A stretch of 64,000 nucleotides of DNA from assembly GCF_009832745.1 (NCBI RefSeq), contig NZ_VRMJ01000046.1:1-64000 (forward strand), written 5' to 3'. The translations under genes were made by a program, and so were the position numbers. The notes under the pieces were generated by a model. It did not search any database. It was given only the letters and a program-made list of their open reading frames with translations, and was not told the DNA's origin. Below, piece by piece: positions 8,181-19,302 of the stretch; the first letter of the stretch is position 1, and every line of letters starts with the position of its first letter. Source of the stretch: Polaribacter septentrionalilitoris (lineage in GTDB: Bacteria; Bacteroidota; Bacteroidia; Flavobacteriales; Flavobacteriaceae).

Positions 8181-11100
8181 ATGAAAAATTCATTTTACCT
8201 TCTATTAGTAATATTTACTCTTGTTTTTAATTATCAAAATTTAGAAGCTTCTCATAATGAGCCTATACTTTCAACTAAATTTTCTACGGTTACACCTATT
8301 ACTCAAGAAAATATTCAAACAGCTGTAAATGCTTGGTTGACTGATGCAGTTACTACAGAAGCAACTTATGGGCATATAAAAGACTGGGACGTATCAAATA
8401 TTACCAATATGGATTATTTGTTTCAATACAAATCTGAGTTTAACGAAGATATTTCGAATTGGGATGTTTCTAAGGTTACTTCTATGAGAGGTATGTTTTG
8501 GGGGGCTACTCGTTTTAATCAAGATATAAGTAGTTGGAAAGTTTCTAATGTAAAAGATATGTATGCAATGTTTGCGTATGCTTCAGATTTTAATCAAGAC
8601 ATAGGTTCTTGGGATGTTTCTAATGTAACAGAAATGCTAGGTTTGTTTTTCGCTACAACTAATTTTAATCAAGATCTAAGTAATTGGTGTGTATCTAATA
8701 TTACATCAACCCCTCCATCTTTTTCTGATAGTTCTGGTTTACAAGAAAACTTTAAACCTCTTTGGGGTTCTTGTCCTAAAGCTAAATTGACTACAGAAGT
8801 TGCCACAACTATAACTGAAAATTCTGCAATTTTAGGAGGTACAATAATATCATCAACAGAAACTGTAACAGAAAGGGGTATCCTATATTCAACAGTAGAA
8901 AATGAATCCAACCCACAATTAGCCCAAGAAGGTGTTGTTAAAGTTGTTATTGGAAATGGTATAGGTTCATTTGTGGAAATGATTACTGGTTTGTCTGAAG
9001 GAACCGTATATACATATAGAGCCTATGCTATAACATCCTCTTCCATAAATTATGGAGATGTTTTAGAATTTAGAACTTTAGGAATTACACCAATTACCCA
9101 ATCAAACATTAGAACCGCAGTAAATTCTTGGGTAGAGGATGCAACAGCAACAGAAGCCATTTATGGACATATTAAAGATTGGGATGTATCTAATGTAACA
9201 GATATGAGCCGATTATTTGAAGGTAAAGGAACATTTAATGAAGATATAAGTAATTGGAATGTTTCCAATGTAACAAATATGTATTCTATGTTTTCATTTA
9301 CAAATGATTTTAATCAAGATATTGGAGATTGGGATGTATCTAAGGTAAAATATATGTCTTATATGTTTTATAAATCCTCTAAATTTAATCAAGATATAAG
9401 TAATTGGAATATTTCTCAAGTCGAAAATCTGGAATTAATGTTTGGATTTGCTACAAATTTTAACCAAGATTTAGGGAGTTGGGATGTGTCTGCTGTGATA
9501 AATATGAGTGGAATGTTTAATGAAGCTACTAATTTTAATCAAGACCTTAGTAAATGGTGTGTGTTTAACTTTACAGTTGAGCCAACTGAATTTTCAACTA
9601 ATTCAGCTTTAGAAGAAAATAATAAACCTGTTTGGGGTAATTGTAATATTTTGAACATAACAACTGAAGAAGTCACTGAAATAACTGAAACTTCAGCAGT
9701 ATTTGCAGGAAATATAACAACATCAACAGAAACTGTTACAGAAAGAGGTGTTTTATATGCACCAATTTTAAATTATTTAACCCCTGAATTAGAAAAAAAT
9801 GGAGTTCTAAAAGTTACTGTTGGTAATGATGTTGGATCGTTTAATACAACCGTAACTAATTTAGAGCAAGGTACTGAATATGCGTACAGAACTTATGCCA
9901 TAACAGCTTCTGGCACAAGTTATGGAAAAGTATTAAATTTTAAAACATTAGGTGTAAAACTGATTACTCAAGAAAATATTTATATAGCTGTAAACACTTG
10001 GATAGAAAATCCATCAGAAGCTGAGGCAACTTATGGTCATATAAAAGATTGGGATGTTTCTAAGGTTACAGATATGAGTTATTTATTTTTTAACAAAAGT
10101 AATTTTAATGATGATATTGGCAATTGGGACGTTACTAACGTAACAAATATGACTCAAATGTTTTGGAATGCCACTAATTTTAACCAAGACCTTTCTAAAT
10201 GGTGTGTTTCTAATATCACTGAAGAACCAATACAGTTTTCAGATAATTCTTCAATTCAAGAAAATCATAAACCTTATTGGGGTTTTTGTAATATTGTAGA
10301 ATTAAAAACTTATGAAGCTACTGATATTACCTATACATCAGCAGTTGTTTCAGGAGAAATTATAGCATCACCAGAAACAGTAACTGAAAGAGGAATTCTT
10401 TACGCACTTAAAACAACAAATTCAAATCCTCTAATTGGAGAATCAGGAGTTACAAAACTTACTTTGGGTAAAGGGCTAGGTAGTTTTAGCACTGCAATAT
10501 CAAATTTATCCTTTGGTATATATAGTTTTAGAGCTTATGCTGTGAGTACATCTGGTGTAAGTTACGGAAGGGTATTCACTTTTAAAATAGTTACCGAAAT
10601 CACTCAAGAAAATATACAAACAGCAGTAAATGAATGGATTACAGACCTATCAGTTGCAGAAGTTAAATATGGGCATATAAAAGATTGGGATGTTTCTAAT
10701 GTTACAGATATGAGCTCTTTATTTAACAATAAAAGAGATTTTAATGATAATATTAGTAAATGGGACGTTTCTAATGTTAATAGTATGAATAGAATGTTTT
10801 CTGGAGCTACAAATTTTAATCAAGATATAGGTGCTTGGGATGTTTCAAATGTTACCAATATGTATGCAATGTTTAGTGATGCGACTTATTTTAATCAAGA
10901 TATAGGTTCTTGGAATGTTTCTAATGTTAACCACATGTATGCAATGTTTAGTAATTCAAATAATTTTAATCAAGATATAGGCTCCTGGGATGTCTCTAGT
11001 GTTACCAACATGTCATTTATGTTTTCAGTTACAAATTTCAATCCATCTAAATTTAATCAAGATATAGGTTCTTGGGACGTATCTAATGTTACTGATATGT

Positions 11101-13361
11101 CTTTTATGTTTTTACGTAACACTAGTTTTAATCAAGATATTGGAAGTTGGAATGTTTCTAGCGTTACTAATATGGAAAAAATGTTTAATTATTCTGAAAG
11201 TTTTAATAAAAATATTAATAATTGGGATGTATCTAAAGTAACTAATATGTCTTCTATATTTAGAGATTCTAATTTTAATGGAAATATAGGTTCTTGGAAC
11301 GTATCTAATATTACTGATATGAGTGATATGTTTAAAAATGCAATCAATTTTAATCAAGATATAGGGTCTTGGGATGTTTCTAATGTTACCAATATGTCTT
11401 CTATGTTTGAAGGGGCTTCCAGTTTTAATGGAAATATTAGCTCTTGGAATGTAAGTAATGTAACTAACATGAGAGGAATGTTTTGGAATGCAACCAGTTT
11501 TAATGTAGATATAAATAACTGGAATGTTTCGAGTGTTACAGATATGTCTTTAATGTTTACAGAATATACAGGTTCTAAAAATTTCAATCAAGATATTAGT
11601 AGTTGGGATGTTTCTGCAGTTACAAATATGACAGGAATGTTTGCAGGTGCAAACAAATTTAACCAAGATATTGGTAGTTGGGATGTTTCTAGTGTTACCA
11701 ATATGTCTAGTATGTTTTCTAGTGCAACTAATTTTAATCAAGATATTAGTAATTGGGATATTTCTAATGTAACAAATATGGAATCGATGTTTTTTTATGC
11801 ATCAAATTTTAATCAGAACCTTAACCAATGGTGTGTTACTAATATTACCAGAGAACCTAATAGATTTTCATCTAATAGTGATTTACAAGAAAGCAACAAA
11901 CCTATTTGGGGTACTTGCCCAACAATATTAACTATATCTACAGAAAACCCTATTGATGTAACCCATAATTCTGCTACTCTTGGTGGTACTATTTCAACAA
12001 CAAAAGAAACAGTTACAGAGAGGGGTATAATTTATGTTTTAAAATCAACAAATGAAAACCCTAAAATTGGTGAAAGTGGAGTTAACAAAGTTGTTATTGG
12101 AGATGGTTTAGGTACATTTAGTACAACCATAACTACATTATTAGAAGAAACTGCATATACTACCAGAGCTTACGCCATAACAAATGCTGGTGAAAGTTAT
12201 GGAAGAGTTTTAATGTTTACTACTGTAAAGTATGTTACCCCAATTACACAATCAAATATAAAACAAGCAGCTGCGCAATGGGTCTCAAACCCAACAAAAG
12301 CGGAGGAAATTTATGGGCATATAAGCGATTGGGATGTTTCTAGCATAACTAATATGAGTGAGCTTTTCCAAGAAGCAGATTCTTTTAATGAAGATATTAG
12401 CAATTGGGATGTTTCAAATGTAACAGATATAAGTAGGATGTTTAGAGGTGCTTATAATTTCAATCAAGATATTTCTAAATGGGATGTTTCCAAAGTTAAA
12501 AATATGGGCGGGATGTTTCAAAGTACAGGGTTTAATCAAGATATAGGGAATTGGGATGTTTCTAGTGTTTCAAATATGCAAGCAATGTTTGCCTTTAATT
12601 TCGAATTCAACCAAGATATAGGGAATTGGGATGTTTCTAGTGTAAATAATATGTATTCAATGTTTAGGCTTGCACACAGTTTTAATCAAGATATAGGAGC
12701 TTGGGATGTTTCTAAAGTAAGGAGAATGGGTATTATGTTTGAAAGTGCAACAAGTTTCAATCAAGATATAGGCAATTGGGACGTTTCTAGTGCAACAGAC
12801 ATGAGAGCTATGTTTGCAGAAGCAACAAGCTTTAATCAAGATATTAGTAATTGGGATGTTTCTAATGTTATTAATATGGGAAGAATGTTTTCAAATGCTT
12901 CAGAATTTAATCAAAATATTGGAGACTGGGATGTCTCAAAGGTTATAGAAATGGAAAGTATGTTTTATAACACCCCTTGGTTTAATCAAGATTTGAGTAA
13001 CTGGTGTGTCTCTAATATTACATCTGAACCTTACTCTTTTTCATCAAGATCTGGTTTAGCAAATAGTAATAAACCAGTTTGGGGATCCTGTCCATCATTA
13101 AATGCAAGAGATTTTGAAATCGATAAAAACATAACCATTTACGTTTCTAACAATAACCAACTTAATATTTCAGGAATTACTGTTGGAGAAAAGGCTAAAA
13201 TTGAAATTTTTAATATTTTAGGTAAAAACTTAGATTCTTTTGTAATACAACAAGCTGAAGTAAATAATAAAATTGCTTTAAAAAACACAAACACAGGTTT
13301 GTATTTGATTAGGCTTAAAACTTCTTCATCAACAAAATTTAAAAAGATTTTTATATATTAA
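8181..13361 (+). CDS. Giant BspA/DUF285-type repeat surface protein with T9SS sorting domain
   Basis: Predicted cell-surface protein of 1726 residues. A signal peptide (residues 1-24) is followed by five modules starting near residues 37, 303, 593, 804 and 1353. Each module opens with ITQ-N-I-AVN-W and YGHI-DWDVS, then has a variable number of ~25-residue repeats of the form [20 protein letters not shown] (DUF285 / TIGR02167 type). It closes with FNQDLS-WCV and WG-C-P. Modules are linked by ~95-residue fibronectin-like domains containing [11 protein letters not shown] and YRAYAIT. The C-terminus (about 1645-1726) is a T9SS sorting domain with GLYLIRLKT near its end. Such repeats form solenoids used in adhesion or ligand binding; no catalytic motif is visible. 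A role in holding the cell or its enzymes at the algal wall is inference. Confidence 0.9.
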   Translation: MKNSFYLLLVIFTLVFNYQNLEASHNEPILSTKFSTVTPITQENIQTAVNAWLTDAVTTEATYGHIKDWDVSNITNMDYLFQYKSEFNEDISNWDVSKVTSMRGMFWGATRFNQDISSWKVSNVKDMYAMFAYASDFNQDIGSWDVSNVTEMLGLFFATTNFNQDLSNWCVSNITSTPPSFSDSSGLQENFKPLWGSCPKAKLTTEVATTITENSAILGGTIISSTETVTERGILYSTVENESNPQLAQEGVVKVVIGNGIGSFVEMITGLSEGTVYTYRAYAITSSSINYGDVLEFRTLGITPITQSNIRTAVNSWVEDATATEAIYGHIKDWDVSNVTDMSRLFEGKGTFNEDISNWNVSNVTNMYSMFSFTNDFNQDIGDWDVSKVKYMSYMFYKSSKFNQDISNWNISQVENLELMFGFATNFNQDLGSWDVSAVINMSGMFNEATNFNQDLSKWCVFNFTVEPTEFSTNSALEENNKPVWGNCNILNITTEEVTEITETSAVFAGNITTSTETVTERGVLYAPILNYLTPELEKNGVLKVTVGNDVGSFNTTVTNLEQGTEYAYRTYAITASGTSYGKVLNFKTLGVKLITQENIYIAVNTWIENPSEAEATYGHIKDWDVSKVTDMSYLFFNKSNFNDDIGNWDVTNVTNMTQMFWNATNFNQDLSKWCVSNITEEPIQFSDNSSIQENHKPYWGFCNIVELKTYEATDITYTSAVVSGEIIASPETVTERGILYALKTTNSNPLIGESGVTKLTLGKGLGSFSTAISNLSFGIYSFRAYAVSTSGVSYGRVFTFKIVTEITQENIQTAVNEWITDLSVAEVKYGHIKDWDVSNVTDMSSLFNNKRDFNDNISKWDVSNVNSMNRMFSGATNFNQDIGAWDVSNVTNMYAMFSDATYFNQDIGSWNVSNVNHMYAMFSNSNNFNQDIGSWDVSSVTNMSFMFSVTNFNPSKFNQDIGSWDVSNVTDMSFMFLRNTSFNQDIGSWNVSSVTNMEKMFNYSESFNKNINNWDVSKVTNMSSIFRDSNFNGNIGSWNVSNITDMSDMFKNAINFNQDIGSWDVSNVTNMSSMFEGASSFNGNISSWNVSNVTNMRGMFWNATSFNVDINNWNVSSVTDMSLMFTEYTGSKNFNQDISSWDVSAVTNMTGMFAGANKFNQDIGSWDVSSVTNMSSMFSSATNFNQDISNWDISNVTNMESMFFYASNFNQNLNQWCVTNITREPNRFSSNSDLQESNKPIWGTCPTILTISTENPIDVTHNSATLGGTISTTKETVTERGIIYVLKSTNENPKIGESGVNKVVIGDGLGTFSTTITTLLEETAYTTRAYAITNAGESYGRVLMFTTVKYVTPITQSNIKQAAAQWVSNPTKAEEIYGHISDWDVSSITNMSELFQEADSFNEDISNWDVSNVTDISRMFRGAYNFNQDISKWDVSKVKNMGGMFQSTGFNQDIGNWDVSSVSNMQAMFAFNFEFNQDIGNWDVSSVNNMYSMFRLAHSFNQDIGAWDVSKVRRMGIMFESATSFNQDIGNWDVSSATDMRAMFAEATSFNQDISNWDVSNVINMGRMFSNASEFNQNIGDWDVSKVIEMESMFYNTPWFNQDLSNWCVSNITSEPYSFSSRSGLANSNKPVWGSCPSLNARDFEIDKNITIYVSNNNQLNISGITVGEKAKIEIFNILGKNLDSFVIQQAEVNNKIALKNTNTGLYLIRLKTSSSTKFKKIFIY

Positions 13362-13391
13362 ACTTAGGTAATTATTGGTTTGTAGCTGTTT

Positions 13392-14174
13392 TTATAATAA
13401 CCTTTTTAATAAGATGTTTTTATACTCCACTTTCATTGGTGGGCCAACATGTACTTGCACACCAATAAAACCTTTTTTACTTCTGTTTTTGGTATCTAAA
13501 TCTGTAACATCACTCATTAGAACACCATTTACAAAATGTTGCATTCTATTGTTATTTACAATAATATGCATCGTATTCCAATCATTATCTTTAATATGAG
13601 ATGTCAATTCTTTTTTATCTCCTAAAGAAGCAACTACATTTCTTGTTTGCCAGCAATTTCTCTTTATATTTTTTCTAAGGTTCGTAGTAGGAATAGTATC
13701 TGGCATTGCTTCAATAATCACTTTCTCGCCAATATAAGCTAGTGTGGTTCTTTTTTTCTCCTCGTAGTTTTGTCCTACAAATCGTTTTTTACCATCAATA
13801 TCCGACTGATACCCTCTTAAAGCAAATGGTTTATTTTTTATCTTTTCACTCCTATAATTAACTCCACTATTGCCTGAAGTTGAAATTCTGTATTCTAATT
13901 TTAATTCAAAGTTTATAGGTTGTTCTTTTTCATAAATGATAAAAGAATTTCTCTTTAATATGGTTTCGGGAGTAACTTCTCCTGTTAAAACACCTTCTTT
14001 TACAGACCAATATTTTGAATCTCCTTTCCATCCTTCTAAATTTTTACCATTAAAAATGGGTTGAAACTCATTTGAATTTTCGGAATTATTTTTATCACTT
14101 TTACAAGAAGTAAATGCTACAAAAAATACCAGTAAAAAACTGATAAATGCTGAATTATTATTTTTTAAAATCAT
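13392..14174 (-). CDS. DUF1080 (3-keto-disaccharide hydrolase domain) lipoprotein
   Basis: A DUF1080 beta-sandwich protein of 260 residues. The lipoprotein signal ends in FTSC (Cys24). The domain spans about residues 35-260, with PIFNGKNLEGWKGD at the start, then SGNSGVNYRSE, CWQTRNVVASLG and a terminal GFIGVQVHVGPP. Characterised DUF1080 enzymes hydrolyse 3-keto-glycosides, but many homologues are uncharacterised. It is the last gene of a tight minus-strand run: the lyase-like gene ends 10 bp upstream. It converges with the repeat protein gene. It is the intact relative of the chimeric gene at 5808-6587. Confidence 0.88.
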   Translation of the reverse strand: MILKNNNSAFISFLLVFFVAFTSCKSDKNNSENSNEFQPIFNGKNLEGWKGDSKYWSVKEGVLTGEVTPETILKRNSFIIYEKEQPINFELKLEYRISTSGNSGVNYRSEKIKNKPFALRGYQSDIDGKKRFVGQNYEEKKRTTLAYIGEKVIIEAMPDTIPTTNLRKNIKRNCWQTRNVVASLGDKKELTSHIKDNDWNTMHIIVNNNRMQHFVNGVLMSDVTDLDTKNRSKKGFIGVQVHVGPPMKVEYKNILLKRLL

Positions 14175-14184
14175 ACATCTGTAT

Positions 14185-16632
14185 TTAAAAAGTTTGAACT
14201 GCTTTTGTGCTATTTGTTGGTGTACTTATCTTTTTGTCATTATATTCTAAACTAGTTCCATCACCAATATACAAAGTCACTTTTTCTTTATCGTTATTTT
14301 CTTCAACTCGAACAATTCCATAATGCCCTTGAAACTTTAGGTTTAGATTTGAGATGTTGATTGCTTCATTTTTATCATTACAAATAATATAATCTACTAT
14401 TTTTTTATTGTTCACATTACTTACAACTTTTGCTCCAACAACTTTACCATTTACTTGTAACTCTTCTACAGATTTTACAGATAATTTTTTGCCTTTTGTG
14501 GGTTCTAAAACCACAACAAAAGGTTTTTCCCAAGCTTCTCCTTTTTGTCTAATAACTAATACTTGCGTATCTTTTTTGTCATAGCCATTTCTAGCTTCTC
14601 TTGTTGCAGGAGCTAATGCTTTTGTGTATTCTTTATCTGTTCCACTTGGCACAAATAGATGCATTGCTCTGTTTTTCTTTCTAACATCAAATCTAATATT
14701 TATTGCTTCTTTTAAAGGTTTTGATACTTTTTCATTTTCAAAAAAGCGCCAACCTGGAGATTGCACAACATCTCCAATATCATTATTGTACCTTGTTGTA
14801 GTTTCTAAATGAATCTTTTCTAAATCTGCGGTTTTTAATCGCATTTTATCTCCAATATTATGATATACATAATCGTGAAATTTATTTTCTTTATTGGCTT
14901 TAGATCGAAATAAATCGAAATAATACCCTGAAGTTTCGCTTGTTCTTACAATACCTAATGTACGTTGCTGTGTAACGTCGTTTACTTCGTCATTTAAAAA
15001 CTGAGTCGCAAAATTAAAATTCTTTGTAATTGGGTCTTCTAAATGAGCAGGTTCTGCAGCGATATTTTTAACCTTATTTTGCCAAACATTGGCTCTACCT
15101 TTCCAAGAACCTTCTGCTCTACCATGAGATGTTCCATTTACAATTACAGTATTGTTTCCTGCATACAATCTAAAATACTTTTCATGTAAAGGAATACGTC
15201 TTTGTTTTACGGTTTCTGGCAAACCGCCATTTGGAGCCATAATATAATCTGCTCCATATAATTCCATGGCAATTCCTGTTACATGAGAATGTACATAATG
15301 CGCACCTCCAATAATCCCAGTTAAACCGTAAGTTTCATTATTTTCTTTAGCATCGTTTCTTTGCAATGCAATACCCGCGTGTTTTATAATTACAGTTGGT
15401 TTTCTAAAATCAATTTCATCTTCTATTTTTTCTGGAATTGGATGCCCCCAAAACAACTGCAATTCTTGATAATTGTTAAAGGTATCATCAGAAAATTTTG
15501 TTTTTCTACCTCCTCTTGCTTTATGAGCCTGTTTCAAAGCAATTTGAGCCTTTGTTTTTAAATCTTTATAACCTCTTCTATCAGCTAAATCTAAAGTATA
15601 TCTGTATAATTTTTCTGTGTAATCTTTATAACGTTTAGAATCTCCATATCGTACAAAAGTTCTATCTGGATTTCTTAAATTATCAAACAAAAAATTACCT
15701 TCAAAAATATGTTTGTAATTTTCTGGAACGTTCAATTCTGGCTTAATACGATCTACAAGATTAATGGTCATTGTAATAATTGACATAAAACTATAGCTCA
15801 ACGATTCTGGCCAAATACCTTGTTCTCCAAAAATTGGTAAAATTGTTTTGGTAAATGAATTTTGATGCGCTGTTCCTTTTTCCCAAAACACATTGAATAA
15901 ACGCTCTCTTTCTACATCATCTTCTACGCATAAAATGGTAAACAATGCGCCTGGAGCAGTTAATATTGGGTGATTCGAAACAATGCTACCATGCTTGTCT
16001 GGTTTGCCATATTCTTGCAAAGCGTCTCCAACCATATTTAAAATGGCTTTTTGAGCTTTGTTATTATCAAACGGAATTCTTTTGTCTTGTTTTGCGTTGT
16101 AAACTGTTGCATTTTTCGATTTTAAATAGTCGTAAATAAAATCATAGGTTAATGCAAATGGACCGTAAGTAGTTCTTGGGTCGTAAAATTCGTTTCCACA
16201 AATGGCTGTATTTTCTGGGGTTCTTTTCGCAATTTCATCAATATAAGGAGCCAAAATATCTGCAGCAAACATGGCGTATTTTTTATTTTGAGTTAAATAG
16301 TACAACATGGCAGACCTTGAAGCTAAGGCTAAAACTTTGTTGTGTCCTACTGCAAATGAATGCGCCTGAAACTCGGTATATTGCCTGCTGTTTTTTGCAA
16401 ACTCAGGGATTTTCTCTAGAATTTTTTTTGGATTTTTTTGATGCCCTTTTAATTTATCATCCACTTCTTTGTGCAAATGCAACTCCATACTTTTTGCCCA
16501 ATCGTACTCTTTAATCAATTCTAAAATATCAGCTCTTTCATCATCAGTAGCAAATATAGTTGGATGCTGTAATGTTTGTGAGGATGCGATTAATGTGAAA
16601 CAAACACAAATTAGCAAGAGTAGTCTTCTCAT
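14185..16632 (-). CDS. Heparinase II/III-like polysaccharide lyase
   Basis: Predicted secreted uronate-targeting lyase, 815 residues from the ATG at 16632, where MRRLLLLICVCFTL begins a clean signal peptide. The frame extends 14 codons upstream into the previous gene. An N-terminal half of helical (alpha/alpha toroid) character contains SNHPILTAPGA near residue 235. A second half (about 400-780) has the heparinase-like beta-sandwich signature GGAHYVHSHVTGIAMELYGA, followed by NGG and an HGRAEGSWKG segment. The His, Asn and Tyr residues there are candidate catalytic residues. Ulvan lyase families and alginate lyases of related fold are the nearest comparison; family assignment needs a profile search. 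It follows the sulfatase by 4 bp, so the two are probably translationally coupled. Confidence 0.78.
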   Translation of the reverse strand: MRRLLLLICVCFTLIASSQTLQHPTIFATDDERADILELIKEYDWAKSMELHLHKEVDDKLKGHQKNPKKILEKIPEFAKNSRQYTEFQAHSFAVGHNKVLALASRSAMLYYLTQNKKYAMFAADILAPYIDEIAKRTPENTAICGNEFYDPRTTYGPFALTYDFIYDYLKSKNATVYNAKQDKRIPFDNNKAQKAILNMVGDALQEYGKPDKHGSIVSNHPILTAPGALFTILCVEDDVERERLFNVFWEKGTAHQNSFTKTILPIFGEQGIWPESLSYSFMSIITMTINLVDRIKPELNVPENYKHIFEGNFLFDNLRNPDRTFVRYGDSKRYKDYTEKLYRYTLDLADRRGYKDLKTKAQIALKQAHKARGGRKTKFSDDTFNNYQELQLFWGHPIPEKIEDEIDFRKPTVIIKHAGIALQRNDAKENNETYGLTGIIGGAHYVHSHVTGIAMELYGADYIMAPNGGLPETVKQRRIPLHEKYFRLYAGNNTVIVNGTSHGRAEGSWKGRANVWQNKVKNIAAEPAHLEDPITKNFNFATQFLNDEVNDVTQQRTLGIVRTSETSGYYFDLFRSKANKENKFHDYVYHNIGDKMRLKTADLEKIHLETTTRYNNDIGDVVQSPGWRFFENEKVSKPLKEAINIRFDVRKKNRAMHLFVPSGTDKEYTKALAPATREARNGYDKKDTQVLVIRQKGEAWEKPFVVVLEPTKGKKLSVKSVEELQVNGKVVGAKVVSNVNNKKIVDYIICNDKNEAINISNLNLKFQGHYGIVRVEENNDKEKVTLYIGDGTSLEYNDKKISTPTNSTKAVQTF

Positions 16633-16636
16633 ATTT

Positions 16637-18223
16637 TTAGTCTTTAGTAATTTTACTTTTCCACCAATTATCATTGGGTTTAAAATCTTTTGAAAGTACT
16701 TCTAATCTACTTTTTTCTAAAGACTCTAACTTTTTAGTTTTGATGTTTATTCGTCTTTTTTGACGTTTAATGCTATCAAATTCCATATCCTTTTCAGGGT
16801 ATTTTGCATCGACTTCTTTTAACCAAGATCTTAATTGATTGCTTAATTTTTGAGCAATTTTTGGATGTTTTGTAATTACGTTTAATTCGTCTTTTTCTGT
16901 AGAGGGTAATTTGAATAATTCCTCTCTATTATCTTCCCAATAATGTATTAATTTCCAGCCATTTTGTTGAATGATAGACGAAGGCTCTCCTCCTTGATTT
17001 CCATAATGAGGATAATGCCAATACAAAGGTCTATCTACGTTCATTTCTTTTCCTTCTAAAATTGGTTTTAAACTAATACCATCAATGTGTTGTTCTGGTT
17101 GTAAAGGAATATTTGCTAGATCTAACAAAGTTGGATAAAAGTCGGTATGAATTACAGGGAAACTTGTTGCTGTTGCTTTATTTTTCAACCAAGGAACTTT
17201 AATAAAAAATGGCTCTCTAATTCCACCTTCCCATTGATATCCTTTACCACCTCTTAAAGGTAAATTACTTGTGGCATAATGATCTCCAGAAGCCACTCCT
17301 CCATTATCAGATGTAAAAACTACAATGGTATTTTTATCTAAATCATTTTCCTTTAAAGCATTTAAAACAATTCCAACAGCATCATCCATGGTTTCTACCA
17401 AACCTCCATAAATCGGATTATCTTGCACTTGTCTAACAGGTAAAACACGTTCCATTTTATAACCTGATTTATCAATACCTAAACTATCAGCTTTGTTTCT
17501 ATATTTACTCCATTTTGTTTCTGTAGTTTGTATAGGTGCATGCACTGCATAAAATGATAAAAAGACAAAAAAAGTACTGTCTTTTTGTTGTTGAATAAAT
17601 TGAGCAGTTTCTTTGGCTAAACGAATGGTTAGATTTTCTCCTTTTTCTTTATCTTTTAGTTTCGGATTTTTGAACGGTGAAAAGAATCCTCCTGAAGGCC
17701 CTCCTCTGTGAAAGCCACCTTTATTAATTTCGAAACCATGATCTTCAGGATAAGAACCTTTATCTCCTAAATGCCATTTTCCTGCAAAAAAAGTATTATA
17801 TCCTTCTTCTTTAAAGGCTTCTGCTAATACTTTATCTTGTTTAGGTAATTCTTTTACATAATCTGCAGGTAGCAGTTTATCGTATCTTTTTCTTGTTCTC
17901 CAATCTTCGCCTACTTTTGCACCTATCCAATCTGTAATGCCATGTCTAGCCGTAAATTGACCAGTCATAATACTAGCTCTAGAAGGGCTACACACCCTAC
18001 TTGAAGCATAGCCTTGAGTAAACATCATTCCTTGATTTGCAAGCCGATCTACATTTGGTGTTTCATAAAATGTACTACCTGTACTCCCTAAATCATGATA
18101 GCCTAAATCATCAACAAGAATAAAAAGAATATTTGGTTTTTTAAGCTTACTTTTTTCTTCTTTTTTACAATTAAAAAGAAGTATTGTAAACAATAAAAAA
18201 AAGCATTTTAAAACTTTAAACAA
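16637..18223 (-). CDS. S1-family sulfatase (lipoprotein)
   Basis: Sulfatase of 528 residues of arylsulfatase-A-like type. The lipoprotein signal ends at Cys19. LVDDLGYHDLG (residues ~36-46) binds the metal, CSPSR at 78-82 is the formylglycine site, and FAGKWHLGD, YAVHAPI and TSDNGG are the usual active-site strands. PLRGGKGYQWEGGIREP supplies the lysine near the sulfate. The C-terminal ~60 residues are strongly basic. It sits between a CBM-like protein 16 bp upstream and the lyase 4 bp downstream, forming one operon. The substrate is probably a sulfated sugar of the same polysaccharide; the subfamily resembles S1_16/S1_17 by eye only. Confidence 0.93.
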   Translation of the reverse strand: MFKVLKCFFLLFTILLFNCKKEEKSKLKKPNILFILVDDLGYHDLGSTGSTFYETPNVDRLANQGMMFTQGYASSRVCSPSRASIMTGQFTARHGITDWIGAKVGEDWRTRKRYDKLLPADYVKELPKQDKVLAEAFKEEGYNTFFAGKWHLGDKGSYPEDHGFEINKGGFHRGGPSGGFFSPFKNPKLKDKEKGENLTIRLAKETAQFIQQQKDSTFFVFLSFYAVHAPIQTTETKWSKYRNKADSLGIDKSGYKMERVLPVRQVQDNPIYGGLVETMDDAVGIVLNALKENDLDKNTIVVFTSDNGGVASGDHYATSNLPLRGGKGYQWEGGIREPFFIKVPWLKNKATATSFPVIHTDFYPTLLDLANIPLQPEQHIDGISLKPILEGKEMNVDRPLYWHYPHYGNQGGEPSSIIQQNGWKLIHYWEDNREELFKLPSTEKDELNVITKHPKIAQKLSNQLRSWLKEVDAKYPEKDMEFDSIKRQKRRINIKTKKLESLEKSRLEVLSKDFKPNDNWWKSKITKD

Positions 18224-18239
18224 TTTAGTTTTTGTAAAA

Positions 18240-19235
18240 TTATATCTTAACTATTTTCTTTACGAAATGATTCTTTTTATCAGAATTAGAAATAAAATAT
18301 ATTCCTTTTTTTAAATTACTTATATCAATAGCTTCTGAAGCTGTTTTTGTATTTATTACACGAACTCTAGCTCCTAAAATATCAGTAATAATTAATTTTG
18401 AGTTTTCTGGTAGATTTTTAATTTCTATTTTTCCATTTGTTGGGTTTGGATAAATACTAACCTTTTGCTTTATAATATCGTTTGTAGATAAAGAAGCATC
18501 ATAACAATTAGATTCTGGATTATTTAAATTCTGTGCAGTTGAATCAGAAACATTACTTCTTCTTAACACTATTTTATCCATAAAAAACGAATTTGACCTT
18601 GCATCTACAATAATCGAATAATTACCTGGATTATTAAATGTTGCCCAAATGAATCTGAAAGAATCACCGTCATTTGTATTGGTTACAAACCCCCATCTTC
18701 TCAACTCATCACCTGTTGGATCTCTGTTCATAAATGCTTTAAAAAAACCATCCCTAGTAGAACCTTCAGGACAAGCTCTATCAGGATTACTACTACAACT
18801 AGGTTTTGGTTCTAAAGCTGGTGTAGCAGTTGCACTATTTTGTTTTGTGGCAAAAAAATCATCGGCTTCAATTTTCAACCAAGCATCATTATGTTCTCCT
18901 CTTGATGTACCTTTTCCAATTCGACCTCGCCAAGCCAATCTATAAGTTCCTGGATTGTTAATCTTAATGTTGTAGGTAATTGTTGCTCCAGAAGGTTGAC
19001 TAAAAAACTCTGTACCATCCCAATAAATGTAATTAATGGTTCCTCCCGATAAATTTGGATCTTCTTCACTACCTGTTTTCCAATCTGACCCAGAAGGTAG
19101 AATACCAGATTCCATTTCTATAGTTAAAATCCCGTCTTTTTCTTCAAAAGGCAACGAACCATCACAAGTAGCCGTTTGTGCAAACAATTGAATTGAAACG
19201 ATTGATACTATAAAAAACACAATATTTTTATTCAT
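18240..19235 (-). CDS. CBM-like secreted protein with T9SS sorting domain
   Basis: A protein of 331 residues with signal peptide (residues 1-19), a beta-rich region of about 230 residues and a T9SS tail from about 260 (SIYPNPTNGKIEIKNLP, ending KKIVKI). The central region has features of a carbohydrate-binding or malectin-like fold: TIEMESG near the start, NNPGTYRLAWRGRIG, WLKIEADDFF, and late FNNPGNYSIIVDARSNSFFMDKIVLRR. No catalytic motif is evident, so a binding role at the cell surface is inferred. It is the first gene of the operon continuing to DUF1080 at 13392. A tandem-type motif lies 48 bp upstream of its start. Confidence 0.8.
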   Translation of the reverse strand: MNKNIVFFIVSIVSIQLFAQTATCDGSLPFEEKDGILTIEMESGILPSGSDWKTGSEEDPNLSGGTINYIYWDGTEFFSQPSGATITYNIKINNPGTYRLAWRGRIGKGTSRGEHNDAWLKIEADDFFATKQNSATATPALEPKPSCSSNPDRACPEGSTRDGFFKAFMNRDPTGDELRRWGFVTNTNDGDSFRFIWATFNNPGNYSIIVDARSNSFFMDKIVLRRSNVSDSTAQNLNNPESNCYDASLSTNDIIKQKVSIYPNPTNGKIEIKNLPENSKLIITDILGARVRVINTKTASEAIDISNLKKGIYFISNSDKKNHFVKKIVKI

Positions 19236-19283
19236 AATTTTAAGTTTGTTCAGTCAAAAATACAGGTACTTTTATTTAAAACT

Positions 19284-19299
19284 ATCCTGTAGTAAAGCG
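19284..19299 (-). promoter_or_regulatory. CAGGAT motif, site 4 (second unit clear)
   Basis: On the minus strand CAGGAT occupies 19284-19289, 48 bp before the ATG at 19235. The first unit ten bases upstream (CGCTTT) is poor, so only one half-site is clear. It lies in the 67-bp gap after the GH78 gene, suggesting an internal promoter. Confidence 0.4.
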
Positions 19300-19302
19300 A
19301 TG

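Noticed and set aside
11112..11741. Minus-strand open frames inside the repeat protein
   Set aside because: They are complements of the repetitive coding sequence with no start context and no homology; the plus-strand frame is unbroken for 1726 codons.
8181..13361. CRISPR-like or tandem DNA repeat array
   Set aside because: The periodic ~75-bp pattern is in-frame coding repetition (25 residues) with many silent changes, not identical repeats with unique spacers.
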